From assembly GCA_030429705.1 (NCBI GenBank), contig JAUIES010000001.1, forward strand, positions 620,001-684,000: a DNA stretch of 64,000 bases, read 5' to 3'. The stretch comes from Phycisphaerae bacterium (GTDB taxonomy: Bacteria; Planctomycetota; Phycisphaerae; Phycisphaerales; UBA1924). Of the stretch, positions 56,160-64,000 are shown in pieces. Within the stretch, counting starts at the first letter, position 1, and each line of letters begins with the position of its first letter. Position numbers and translations under genes: made by a program. The notes beneath the pieces were generated by a model. That model made no database searches. It saw only the letters and a list, made by a program, of their open reading frames with translations, and was not told the origin of the DNA.

Positions 56160-57296
56160 ATGGTATTCAGGCCTGCGCTTTCTGCCGTGTTGTGCTCGAT
56201 GGTGATACTCGCGTCATGCGAGAAGAAACCCGAAACGCCGGACGGCGACAACACCGGATCAAACCTCCCGGCGAACAACCCGGACCCCGCACTTGGCACG
56301 AATACGCCTGAAGATCCGCCCACGGTTGAGATCGACCAGAGCGACTTCATCCGCTTTGGCGTGAAAAAAGCCCCGCCGATCGGAGCCGGGCTCATTCGCG
56401 TTGCGTCGTACAACATCGAGAATCTCTTTGATGACATCGACGATCCGACGCTAAGCGATCGATACGAAGACATCGACGACACCAAGCCGATCCACGAACT
56501 CGAAGGCGTCTCGAAAGCGATCCATGACCTCGATGCCGATGTACTCGCAGTGCAGGAGGTCGAATCGCTCGACGCGCTCCTGGCGTTCCGCGACGAGTAT
56601 CTCTCTGATATGGGCTACCAGCATGTGGTGTCACTCGATGCGGGTGACGAACGCGGCATCGAACAGGCTGTCCTCAGCCGATTCCCGGTCATCGAGACTG
56701 AGCAATGGGTGCACGGCGACCTCGGCGGGACACACCCCGAGTTGTACGGCTCGCAGCCGAACTGGCACGCGGGCAAGCCGATTGTGTTCCATCGTTCGCC
56801 ATTGATGGTGACGGTCGAGGTGCCCGCAGCCGCAACCGGAGGCACGCCCTACCACCTGTCACTGATCGTCCTGCATCACAAGTCCGGGCAGCACTCCGGG
56901 TACTGGCGTGAACGCGAAGCGGCTGGTGTGATGGAGATCGTCGAAGCGTACAAGCACGCCGACCCAAGTCGAAACCTGCTCGTGCTCGGCGATTTCAACG
57001 CACTCACGACCGACGCAAGTGTGCAGACCTATCTGAACGGCGGGCTGCGCGACGTGTTCGCGGATCGCACCGGTGATGAGATCGTCACGCATTCGTCCGG
57101 CCGACGGATCGACCTGATCCTGGCGAATGAAGCAGCGATGGGCGAGATCCGCCTCGACTCGGCGTTTGTCCTCGGGACAACCGCTGCTCCGGAGGGTGTC
57201 AATTGGGACGATGCTCGACTTCTTCCCGGGTATGGGTCAGACCATTATCCGGTGGCAGTGGATATCGATCCCAAGGAACGCCCGACGGGCGGCTGA
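56160..57296 (+). CDS. Endonuclease/exonuclease/phosphatase-family lipoprotein
   Basis: A 378-residue predicted lipoprotein: signal peptide with lipobox LASC (cysteine near residue 20), then a Pro/Asn/Asp-rich linker to about residue 75. The EEP-fold hydrolase follows: IRVASYNIENLFDD, DADVLAVQEVES (metal-binding glutamate), LHHKSGQ, NLLVLGDFNALTTD (catalytic Asp/Asn) and YGSDHYPVAVDI (catalytic histidine). This fold covers nucleases, phosphodiesterases and phosphatases. Extracellular nuclease is a reasonable guess because a lipoprotein lies outside the cytoplasm, but the substrate is unknown. AAGGAG seven bases before the ATG supports the start. It is divergent from ispH with about 140 bases between. 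Confidence 0.9.
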   Translation: MVFRPALSAVLCSMVILASCEKKPETPDGDNTGSNLPANNPDPALGTNTPEDPPTVEIDQSDFIRFGVKKAPPIGAGLIRVASYNIENLFDDIDDPTLSDRYEDIDDTKPIHELEGVSKAIHDLDADVLAVQEVESLDALLAFRDEYLSDMGYQHVVSLDAGDERGIEQAVLSRFPVIETEQWVHGDLGGTHPELYGSQPNWHAGKPIVFHRSPLMVTVEVPAAATGGTPYHLSLIVLHHKSGQHSGYWREREAAGVMEIVEAYKHADPSRNLLVLGDFNALTTDASVQTYLNGGLRDVFADRTGDEIVTHSSGRRIDLILANEAAMGEIRLDSAFVLGTTAAPEGVNWDDARLLPGYGSDHYPVAVDIDPKERPTGG

Positions 57297-57299
57297 TAT

Positions 57300-57319
57300 C
57301 AATCAATTTAGATTGATTG
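57300..57319. repeat. AT-rich inverted repeat after the EEP gene
   Basis: CAATCAAT and ATTGATTG form a perfect 8-base-pair stem with a TTAG loop, three bases after the EEP stop codon, in an AT-rich patch unlike the surrounding DNA. It could be a weak terminator or a protein site; no T-run follows. Confidence 0.45.
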
Positions 57320-57565
57320 TTGAATATCAGTTAAATATAGCGAATTTATGCCTTGCTGTTCGTCATCTTCGATTGCTGAAGATGTGCGCGTGTGCTCGTC
57401 GTCCGTCGCTGCGTGAAACTTGAATTTTTGGAGAAGGTTTTGTGGAAGGGTTGGCGCAAGGCTATCTTTCCGGCCCTGTTCGGGTAAACTTGGTTGTGGT
57501 GGGACATGTGTGCAACGGCTTGTGCGGGTTCTCCGTACAAGATTGATCGATTCGGGAGACTGGGT

Positions 57566-57940
57566 ATGGACGGCGTCAAGCCCTGGCAACTGGTTGTGAT
57601 CGCGGTCGGACTGCTCGGCGGACTTGGGCTGCTGGGATGGCAGTTATTCGGCGGCAAGGCGATCAACCCACCGGACAGTCTCATGCTGATCGATGTCACC
57701 ACGGGCCAGCGGTTCATTGCTGATATCGGTGGCAAGAAAACCGTCATTCTGCCGGAAAAGAATCCGGAAACCGGCGAATACACATTGCTCCCTATCAGCA
57801 AGGGCGACCAGGGCAAGTGGTATGTCAAGCGACTCAATGAAGTGTCATCTATACCGCCAGAAAATTTGAAGGGTGTAGCAAATATGGAAACCGGGCTCGC
57901 AGCCCCGAGTGATGCATCACCCATCCGATTGAAGAAGTAA
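57566..57940 (+). CDS. Small single-pass membrane protein next to pilin-like gene
   Basis: A 124-residue protein with one membrane helix near the N-terminus ([20 protein letters not shown]) and a polar C-terminal part containing [17 protein letters not shown] and [20 protein letters not shown] do not recognise a named family. The start is ATG 57566 with GGAG seven bases upstream; the frame is open to 57494, but that part is unlike the rest. The pilin-like gene begins about 48 bases later on the same strand, so the two are probably co-transcribed and may belong to one pseudopilin/secretion assembly. Confidence 0.72.
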   Translation: MDGVKPWQLVVIAVGLLGGLGLLGWQLFGGKAINPPDSLMLIDVTTGQRFIADIGGKKTVILPEKNPETGEYTLLPISKGDQGKWYVKRLNEVSSIPPENLKGVANMETGLAAPSDASPIRLKK

Positions 57941-57987
57941 TTCTCGCGTGTCATCATCCGACTGAATTTGTCAGAAAGATTTCGATC

Positions 57988-59070
57988 ATGAAGAACAGCA
58001 CACCCCGCATGCTCACTCGGTCAGCGTTTACGCTCATCGAACTCCTGGTTGTGATTGCGATCATCGCGCTTCTGATTGGAATCTTGCTGCCCGCGCTCGG
58101 AAAAGCGCGCAGCACAGCCCAAGGTCTGGTTTGCTCAGCAAACATGCGCAGTATTGGTCAGTTTCAGTCGATCTACATGAATAACAATCGCGACTTTTTT
58201 GCTACGCCGAACACATCAAGTTTGCCGTATATCGAGCGCACGCCGGTCGGACTCGTGAATCACGGAACGACGCGAACATTGCTTGAGGGTTACACCACGC
58301 CGACAACCCCAGTGTCGACGCGCGACTGGATGAGCCCCATCATGGGTGATGCCGTTGAGTTTTCTGGTGATCGCGGCGAGCGAACTGCACAACTGTTCAA
58401 CGACATGGGGTGCGCGTCGACACGATCAGTTTTCAATAGTTCCATTTTCGGTCTCGGCAGCGCTGGGGATCGGGAACTGTTTGAAAATGTTCTGAACTCT
58501 GGTCGCGGATATAACATGGTCAGCTACCTGATGCCGACTTCTTGGTATACACAGAACACGATCGATTTCACCCAAGCCGTCGCAGCACGCAACCCGAATG
58601 GCGTCATGCCGATCCGTGACCCACTCAGTTGTGTGACCCAACCTCGCGGATATTCACCGAGGCTCGATCGTGTTGGTGTCCAACTCAGTGAAAAGATCAT
58701 GTTCGCGGACGGGACACGATATTTTTCAACAGATGGATTGGACTTCGATTGCGACGCTTCACCGTCATCGTTTGGTTCTTTCGGTGCGAACAACCCGATC
58801 ACGGAAGGGTCGACTGCCTATGGACGCAACCCCTTCTCCACGGCGGTTTCTTCACCTGATAATCTCGCTGCATCCTTCCGCCACAACTCGGGGATCAATG
58901 CGGCCTACTTCGATGGTCATGTCGCTTATATGAATCAACAAGACGCTTATACAGACCCTACACCGTGGTTTGCGTCAGGGGCTGTCTGGACAGGCAACAG
59001 CGCCACGCCTGAGTCGATCCAGTACATGGCCGATCGCAACAACGGGACCGGCACTCAACTCATCGACTAG
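57988..59070 (+). CDS. Type IV pilin-like (pseudopilin) protein with H-X9-DG tail
   Basis: A 360-residue protein with a class III prepilin leader: a short basic start ([12 protein letters not shown]), cleavage site before [24 protein letters not shown], and the glutamate at mature position 5. This is the N-terminal cleavage/methylation domain of pseudopilins. The body ([18 protein letters not shown] onwards) and the late [14 protein letters not shown], which fits H-X9-DG, place it in the large planctomycete group often annotated DUF1559 or H-X9-DG-CTERM. These are probably assembled or exported by a type II secretion/type IV pilus-like machine; no machinery genes are in the window. It follows the small membrane protein at 57566. 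Confidence 0.9.
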   Translation: MKNSTPRMLTRSAFTLIELLVVIAIIALLIGILLPALGKARSTAQGLVCSANMRSIGQFQSIYMNNNRDFFATPNTSSLPYIERTPVGLVNHGTTRTLLEGYTTPTTPVSTRDWMSPIMGDAVEFSGDRGERTAQLFNDMGCASTRSVFNSSIFGLGSAGDRELFENVLNSGRGYNMVSYLMPTSWYTQNTIDFTQAVAARNPNGVMPIRDPLSCVTQPRGYSPRLDRVGVQLSEKIMFADGTRYFSTDGLDFDCDASPSSFGSFGANNPITEGSTAYGRNPFSTAVSSPDNLAASFRHNSGINAAYFDGHVAYMNQQDAYTDPTPWFASGAVWTGNSATPESIQYMADRNNGTGTQLID

Positions 59071-59255
59071 TTTTTTGATTGGTTGCACTGACTCAGGTCA
59101 GGATAGAGAAGCCTACACTTGCAGCCCGCCAGACATATGACGCTGGGGCGTTCCGAAGGCGGGTCGGACGCTCCTTAACTCGGGTATGAACCCAAAGTGC
59201 ACGCGATGAACTTTTGGGAGCCGCGTGCTCCCTCGCGTGCGATTCGGGTTCGTGC

Positions 59256-59274
59256 ATCGGTTCGGAGAACCGAT
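59256..59274 (+). promoter_or_regulatory. Hairpin in the rplI leader
   Basis: ATCGGTTC and GAACCGAT form an 8-base-pair stem with a three-base loop, about 30 bases upstream of the rplI start codon. A possible leader structure; no T-run follows, so not a terminator. Its function is unknown. Confidence 0.4.
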
Positions 59275-59303
59275 CTACCCCAAGGACAGCGAAAGGTTTT
59301 CAA

Positions 59304-59867
59304 ATGGCACGATCTGTGAAACTGCTTCTGACCGACAATGTCGACAACCTCGGCATCGTGGGGGATGTTGTCAATGTCAAACTCGGGTACGCCCGAAACT
59401 TCCTGTTGCCGCGAGGCCTTGCGACCACACCGAGTGATGAGTTGCTCGCGGGTCTGGCTGAGAAGCGCAAGCAGGCTGAAAAAGAAGTGGCAGCACTCCG
59501 CAAGGAGCGTGAAGCGCTTATTGCCCGCCTCGAAGGCATCGAGATCACCATGGCTCGAGCGTGTAATGACCAGGGTCAGTTGTACGGCTCGGTCTCGCAG
59601 CATGACCTTGCAGAAGCGCTGACCGATCTCGGGTTCCCGGTCAAAGCCCGCGAAGTTCGCCTGTCGCACACCATCAAACGCCTCGATGTCCACGAAGTGC
59701 TTGTCCGATTCGACTCCGATCTGGAATCAACGATCAAGGTGCATGTCATCGCTGACCGCGCGATGGAAGCCGACGACAAGGACGAAATGGAGTTTGACAG
59801 CGAAGGCGAGTTGATCGAAAAACCCGCGAAGGGCAAGTCATCGAAAAGTGGCAACTCGAACGCCTGA
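59304..59867 (+). CDS. rplI: 50S ribosomal protein L9
   Basis: Large-subunit protein L9, binding 23S rRNA near the L1 stalk. The 187-residue protein has the N-terminal domain VKLLLTDNVDNLGIVGDVVNVKLGYARNFLLPRGLA, the long connecting helix (ELLAGLAEKRKQAEKEVAALRKEREAL region) and the C-terminal domain (GQLYGSVSQHDLAEALTDLG). A charged Lys/Glu/Ser tail of about 35 residues makes it longer than the usual 148-150. ATG 59304 follows AAAGG. In many bacteria rplI follows rpsF and ssb; here it stands alone about 20 kb away with its own leader and terminator. Confidence 0.96.
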   Translation: MARSVKLLLTDNVDNLGIVGDVVNVKLGYARNFLLPRGLATTPSDELLAGLAEKRKQAEKEVAALRKEREALIARLEGIEITMARACNDQGQLYGSVSQHDLAEALTDLGFPVKAREVRLSHTIKRLDVHEVLVRFDSDLESTIKVHVIADRAMEADDKDEMEFDSEGELIEKPAKGKSSKSGNSNA

Positions 59868-59900
59868 TTGAGGGATTCAAAACAACCGGCTGCAGATTCA

Positions 59901-59925
59901 AGAGCCCCAACCGGGGCTCTTTTTC
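59901..59925 (+). terminator. Intrinsic terminator of rplI
   Basis: AGAGCCCC and GGGGCTCT form an 8-base-pair stem with a four-base AACC loop, followed by TTTTTC, about 33 bases after the rplI stop. Strong rho-independent terminator. Confidence 0.93.
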
Positions 59926-60052
59926 GAATCGCGTGATGGACTTTGCCAAGCATGGTGAAACTGCTATTGTGCACCGCGTGGCGGCGAATCAAGATTGTGC
60001 GATCGATGATCCGAAGTTGCAATATGGGCACCGTCATTTTGGAGACAGACAC

Positions 60053-61153
60053 ATGAACCGTTGCTTTCTCTTCGCGATGCTGATGGTCGTACCAGCGGGT
60101 ATTGTGAACGGTCAGTCTGTCGAGCCGGCTGAAGAATCTGAGGTCGTCGAACCGGCCGATGATGCGATTGAACACGAATCGCCGACGGTGCGTGCGAAGT
60201 TGGGGCTTGCTCGCATCCCGGCGGAACCGGTGCCGATTTCGCCCGTTGTCAAGCAGGCACTTGAGCCTGTTGCACCGGGGTTGACAGCGGGCCAGGATTG
60301 GCTTGCGGGCCTCGCGGTCGGTGTGACCGGATTGCCCGAGCCGAGTCTACTCCCGGAGGGGATGGTGCTGCGTGAGCGGGTTGGTTCGATTTGGCCGGGG
60401 CGCGAGAACCTGTGGGTGTTTTTGCCGAGCGAGGCCGACCGCAGGCCGGGCGAAGGCGCGATGCTCATCGCTCCGAACGGTGCCCGCGATCGGATGACCG
60501 CGATGCTCGAAGGGCAACCCGACGGGCAGACAGTCGTGGTGAGCGGTCAGGTATTGCTGTATCACGATCACAACTACCTGCTCATCTCGTCGTACCGCAG
60601 AGCGGTCGCGAGTGATCAGCCGTCGACTGATGTTGATTTGCCGAACCCGCCTGAACCAGTCGAACCCGTGTCTGACCAGCCGACACCAGCGGTCGACAAC
60701 ACACCCCCACCTGAGGTCGATGCACTCATTCGCGATCTCGAGGGCGCGTCGCGATCTGGCGTGCGCCGCGACGACTCCATTCGAGAGAGGCTGTTGGCAG
60801 CGGAACGAGACCGAGCCAATCAAGGCGGTGCGCCCGCCAGTAGCGGCGGCTCGACTTTTGCCCCCCCGCTGCTCGCCGATGGTTCATACCTGGCACAGCG
60901 ACGCACGCGGCTTGTGCGCCGAGGTCATGGAGCCTGGGTGCTGCAGTTTGATGGGGACACCGCCAAACTTGGCGATGGTTCGCTGATTGTCATACCTGGA
61001 CGCGTGCTGATGCTTATGGAGCGACGAGCGGGTATCGCGCCTGAAACACCAATGACCGTCAGTGGACGCGTCTATACCTCGCAGGGCAAAGGCTATTTTC
61101 TGCCGACGGTGTTTCGGCTGGAACAGCGCGGCGATATAAGCCCGATTCAGTAA
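60053..61153 (+). CDS. Secreted protein of unknown function with duplicated module
   Basis: A 366-residue predicted exported protein: signal peptide (RCFLFAMLMVVPAGIVNGQ). I do not recognise the family. Two similar beta-rich modules are visible. One is around residues 115-185 (LWVFLPSEADRRPGEGAMLIAPN to VVVSGQVLLYHDHNYLLIS). The other is around 300-360 (AWVLQFDGDTAKLGDGSLIVIPG to MTVSGRVYTSQGKGYFLPT). Both end in V-S-G-x-V followed by Y and a leucine/phenylalanine-rich strand. The two are joined by a Pro/Asp-rich, then charged, linker. The ATG at 60053 is supported by GGAG eight bases upstream. It follows the rplI terminator and is convergent with the next gene. Confidence 0.72.
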   Translation: MNRCFLFAMLMVVPAGIVNGQSVEPAEESEVVEPADDAIEHESPTVRAKLGLARIPAEPVPISPVVKQALEPVAPGLTAGQDWLAGLAVGVTGLPEPSLLPEGMVLRERVGSIWPGRENLWVFLPSEADRRPGEGAMLIAPNGARDRMTAMLEGQPDGQTVVVSGQVLLYHDHNYLLISSYRRAVASDQPSTDVDLPNPPEPVEPVSDQPTPAVDNTPPPEVDALIRDLEGASRSGVRRDDSIRERLLAAERDRANQGGAPASSGGSTFAPPLLADGSYLAQRRTRLVRRGHGAWVLQFDGDTAKLGDGSLIVIPGRVLMLMERRAGIAPETPMTVSGRVYTSQGKGYFLPTVFRLEQRGDISPIQ

Positions 61154-61173
61154 GCGACTCGATGGATGACGAC

Positions 61174-61959
61174 TCAGTCGCCGGGATCGGCCGGATCACG
61201 CGCGATTTCTTCGACACCCTCGGGCAGGACTTCGACTTCGACATGAAAGTGGATCGGTTCGAGAAATGTGCCCGGTATCGCGCGTTGCCACGGATCGCGC
61301 AGATGCTTGAGCAGTGCGTACGGAAATGATGCCCGGATGGTGATCGAGCCGTCATCTTCGACCTTTGTTGTCACACGCCCATCGGTGGGTTTTTTCCCTG
61401 ACAGACTTCCCGGGCGTGTGTCGTAGTCTGGTCTGGCGCGCCCTTTGAGCGTTTCCATCGGATCGACCGTGTTGTACAGGCTCCAGGCGTTGGATGGGAT
61501 GCGGCACGACACCAGCGCTTCACGAGCGAACTTGAGATGCTGAATGACGGTGCGGTGAATTGGTCGAGCAGGCTGATTAAATCGAACGCCTTTCATTTCA
61601 ACGACGATCATGCTCTCTGCCCCAATATCTGCGAAGAAGGAAAGATCTGGATCAATCTTGTAAAACCCGAATCGGATGACCGAGCCTTTGGGGTGGCCTG
61701 CACCGTTGGTCAGTCGAAGACCGCCGGCGGCGGCGTACGCAGCGATGTTGGCTCCGATCGGGGTTCGATCTGCGTCAGCGCCCCAAGCGCGATCACCTTC
61801 GTAGTGATGCATCTCACCTGCTGCAGTTGTCCACTTTATACTTATGTGCGGATTATGATCGGATTGAACAAGCAATATTGGTAGCTTCTCATCGTTGGCT
61901 TGTTGCAACCCAATGGCGTTTGCAACGAACAGAGAAAGCCAGAGGAGAAGGGTGTGCAT
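61174..61959 (-). CDS. Secreted protein of unknown function
   Basis: A 261-residue predicted exported protein with a signal peptide (LLLWLSLFVANAIG). The body contains ISIKWTTAAGEMHHYEGDRAWG, RLTNGAGHPKGSVIRFGFYKIDPDLSFFADIG and MIVVEMKGVRFNQPARPIHRTVIQHLKF, a beta-rich pattern with several His and Asp residues, and a charged end. No family is recognised. AGGA lies a few bases upstream of the ATG at 61959. It is convergent with the gene at 60053 (20 bases between stops) and divergent from the LVIVD protein (116 bases between starts). Confidence 0.72.
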   Translation of the reverse strand: MHTLLLWLSLFVANAIGLQQANDEKLPILLVQSDHNPHISIKWTTAAGEMHHYEGDRAWGADADRTPIGANIAAYAAAGGLRLTNGAGHPKGSVIRFGFYKIDPDLSFFADIGAESMIVVEMKGVRFNQPARPIHRTVIQHLKFAREALVSCRIPSNAWSLYNTVDPMETLKGRARPDYDTRPGSLSGKKPTDGRVTTKVEDDGSITIRASFPYALLKHLRDPWQRAIPGTFLEPIHFHVEVEVLPEGVEEIARDPADPGD

Positions 61960-62075
61960 ATCGGTCCTGTTTCGTGGTCATGTGTTGGAGCTGCATCTGG
62001 ACGATAGACACAGGTCAGGGCTGCTTGATATGCTTCGGGCCTGACGAACCGAGGGTTTCGTAGAGAAGGGGAACA

Positions 62076-64000
62076 ATGATGGACTTTCGTACTGGGCTCA
62101 TGGCCTCGGTTTTGGTCACGACAGCGGGCGCGGCGATGGCCGACGAAGATTACCGCAAACTTCTTGATCTTCAGCCACCGGTTCTCGGACCGATCTGGCA
62201 CGAAGGTGATGTGTTCGCTCGCAACACCGGATTCCCCGCGAGCGGCGTTTCGCTGCTGTCGTGGGTCCCAATCAACAACTTCGGCGGTAATCACTCATCC
62301 GCCAATGATTGCTGGGGTTATGTGTCGCCGAGTGGGCGCGAATATGCGATCCTGGGTCTCGAACGAGGATTCGGGTTTGTCGAGGTGACCGACCCGGCGA
62401 ACCCGGTCGTTATTGAAACGATTTCCGGACCGACGAGCCTTTGGCATGATGTCAAGGTGATCGGGTCGTACGCCTATGGCGTGTCGGAAGGTGGGTCCGG
62501 CATTCAGGTCATGGATATGTCTGATATTGACAACGGCAATGTCACGCATGTGCGTAATTGGCAGTCGAGCGGGCACTCATCAACCCACAATATTGTTGCG
62601 AACCCTGACGCCGGCACGCTGTATCTCGTCGGTGCGAATATCGGGAATGGCGGATTGATCAATTTGGATCTTTCCGATCCGACGCGCCCAACAGTCGACA
62701 ACGGCTGGACGGACATGTATATCCATGATGCGTGCGTCGTGTCTTACACCGAAGGGCCGTATGCCGGACGCGATATTGCGTTCTGTTGTTCGGGATTCAG
62801 CGGCGGGTTTAGTTCAACTGGATTGCGAATTGTTGATGTCACCGACAAGAACAACATGTTCACCATCGCGACCTTCTTCTATACCACGCCTTCGTATAGC
62901 CACCAAGTCTGGGTTTCCGATGATTTGCAGTATGCCTATCTCAATGACGAACTTGATGAGCAGGACGGCCTCGTCTCGGTGACCACGACGCGTGTCATCG
63001 ATATTTCGGACCTGAGCAATCCGTTCCAGGCTGGTACTTTTACCAGCGGCTCATCATCGATCGACCACAACCTGTACTTCAAAGACGGGTATATTTACGA
63101 GTCAAACTACACCAGCGGCCTGCGGGTGTTTGATGCGGCCGACCCGGTGAATCCGACACAGATCGCGTACTTTGACACGGTGCCAACGAATGACAACGCA
63201 GTGTTTCAAGGCACCTGGAGCGTGTACCCATACTTCCCGTCAGGCACCGTGATTCTCAGCGACATGTCGCAGGGGCTATTCGTGGTTCGTGTTGATGCGA
63301 TCAACAACGATCGTATTGATGTGCAGATTGCGGGTTCGGCACCTTCAACAGTCGATCCAGCGGGGGGGACTGAGATTCGAGTCAATGTAACGCCGTACGG
63401 TGACGCGAGTGTCGTTGACGGTTCGGTCATGTTGTTCATGGATGATGGCAACGGCGGCAACTTCGAAGTCACCGGCATTGAGGAATCTCCGGGCCAGTTC
63501 CTGTTCAACACGCCTCCAATCGCGTGCGGCTCAACCGTGTCGTATTACATCAGCGCCGATTCAGACCTTGGCGAGACATTTGTGTCTCCGGTCGGTGCGC
63601 CGAGCTCGACCTACACCGCTGCGGTCGCCAGCAGTGAAGCCATCGCGTTTGACGACAACTTTGAATCGAACATGGGGTGGACGACCTCGTCCAATGCAAG
63701 TGATGGGCAATGGGGACGCGGCGTACCGGCCGGAAATGCCGACCGTGGCGATCCGGGTGCCGACTTTGATGGCTCGGGCCGATGCTATCTCACGGACAAT
63801 GTCGCAGGGAACTCCGATGTTGATGACGGGACAGTGACGCTGACTTCTCCGATGATGGATGCCCGTGGCACCGAGTCATATATCAACTATGCACGGTGGT
63901 ATTCAAATACCGCAGGCAATGCGCCACAGGCCGATGTGTTCATCGTTGAAGTGTCGAACAATGGCGGGTCATCATGGACCAATCTAGAGACCGTGGGACC
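62076..64000 (+). CDS. LVIVD-repeat / choice-of-anchor B family protein, 3'-truncated by window edge
   Basis: An exported protein of which 641 codons are in the window; the end is cut off. A signal peptide (LMASVLVTTAGAAMA) is followed by beta-propeller-like LVIVD repeats (about 60-410) with phrases such as VEVTDPANPVVIETI, INLDLSDPTRPTVDNGW, LRIVDVTDKNN, VIDISDLSNPFQAGTF and LRVFDAADPVNPTQIAYF. This is the choice-of-anchor B pattern seen in bacterial surface proteins. Then comes a beta-sandwich region (about 410-520), and from about 525 a lectin/MAM-like segment begins (FDDNFESNMGWTTSSNASDGQWGRG). ATG 62076 (ATGATG) follows AAGGGG. A sorting tail such as PEP-CTERM would be expected at its missing C-terminus. 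Confidence 0.88.
   Translation, partial: MMDFRTGLMASVLVTTAGAAMADEDYRKLLDLQPPVLGPIWHEGDVFARNTGFPASGVSLLSWVPINNFGGNHSSANDCWGYVSPSGREYAILGLERGFGFVEVTDPANPVVIETISGPTSLWHDVKVIGSYAYGVSEGGSGIQVMDMSDIDNGNVTHVRNWQSSGHSSTHNIVANPDAGTLYLVGANIGNGGLINLDLSDPTRPTVDNGWTDMYIHDACVVSYTEGPYAGRDIAFCCSGFSGGFSSTGLRIVDVTDKNNMFTIATFFYTTPSYSHQVWVSDDLQYAYLNDELDEQDGLVSVTTTRVIDISDLSNPFQAGTFTSGSSSIDHNLYFKDGYIYESNYTSGLRVFDAADPVNPTQIAYFDTVPTNDNAVFQGTWSVYPYFPSGTVILSDMSQGLFVVRVDAINNDRIDVQIAGSAPSTVDPAGGTEIRVNVTPYGDASVVDGSVMLFMDDGNGGNFEVTGIEESPGQFLFNTPPIACGSTVSYYISADSDLGETFVSPVGAPSSTYTAAVASSEAIAFDDNFESNMGWTTSSNASDGQWGRGVPAGNADRGDPGADFDGSGRCYLTDNVAGNSDVDDGTVTLTSPMMDARGTESYINYARWYSNTAGNAPQADVFIVEVSNNGGSSWTNLETVG

Overview
The window looks like a chromosomal segment of a planctomycete, most likely class Phycisphaerae. 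This is inferred from the mix of features rather than from a marker-gene search. The evidence is: a Ser/Thr kinase fused to TPR repeats; a type IV-pilin-like secreted protein with an H-X9-DG C-terminus; a PEP-CTERM-like tail ending in PSPGGLALL...RRR; several sulfotransferases; the futalosine menaquinone enzyme MqnE; KdtA (a lipid A/Kdo enzyme); and palindromic repeats whose translation reads QRAPTVREG. The DNA is GC-rich, weak Shine-Dalgarno sites and GTG/TTG starts are common, and genes lie on both strands in short operons.

Layout. 1-4053 (-): gdhA, an unrecognised protein and acnA (cut by the window edge), a carbon/nitrogen operon around 2-oxoglutarate. 4310-6732 (+): a pseudo-receiver protein and rpsA with its terminator. 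7067-12114 (+): a secreted protein, gyrA and an overlapping STAS gene. 12145-16562: accA (-), proC and a UbiB-family kinase (+), and a phasin-like helical protein (-). 16725-18785 (+): a CstB-like persulfide dioxygenase/rhodanese and a membrane rhodanese, followed by a sulfotransferase. 19744-25155 (+): an M14-S9 double peptidase and a CehA/McbA-type metallohydrolase. 25162-26436 (-): mqnE. 26551-30339 (+): a membrane sulfotransferase and dnaK with terminator. 30444-38797: a PEP-CTERM-like protein, rdgB (-), a PfkB kinase, a TPR-sulfotransferase, an ALDH7 dehydrogenase, rpiA and an MscS channel.

38836-43256 (-) is a classical housekeeping operon: tRNA-Gln, glmU-type uridylyltransferase, prs, rplY/ctc, pth, rpsF, ssb, terminator. 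43582-47942 (-): a SNF2 helicase with a SWIM zinc-finger partner. 47992-49886: tRNA-Lys, kdtA, and a DUF2809-like protein whose 3' end lies inside an antisense tRNA-Val. 49971-52913: the kinase-TPR gene. 52952-53027: a large perfect hairpin. 53045-56017 (-): glyS and ispH. 56160-64000: an EEP-family lipoprotein, a small membrane protein, a pilin-like protein, rplI with terminator, two unrecognised secreted proteins, and a truncated LVIVD/choice-of-anchor protein.

The most unusual signals are: (1) the 28-bp-arm hairpin at 52952-53027, whose arm sequence recurs twice, in frame, inside ispH; (2) the fusion of a metallocarboxypeptidase and a DPP-IV-like serine peptidase in one secreted protein; (3) a possible 26-residue membrane peptide at 6850-6930; (4) a protein C-terminus encoded antisense to tRNA-Val; and (5) a glyS segment with atypical codon use.
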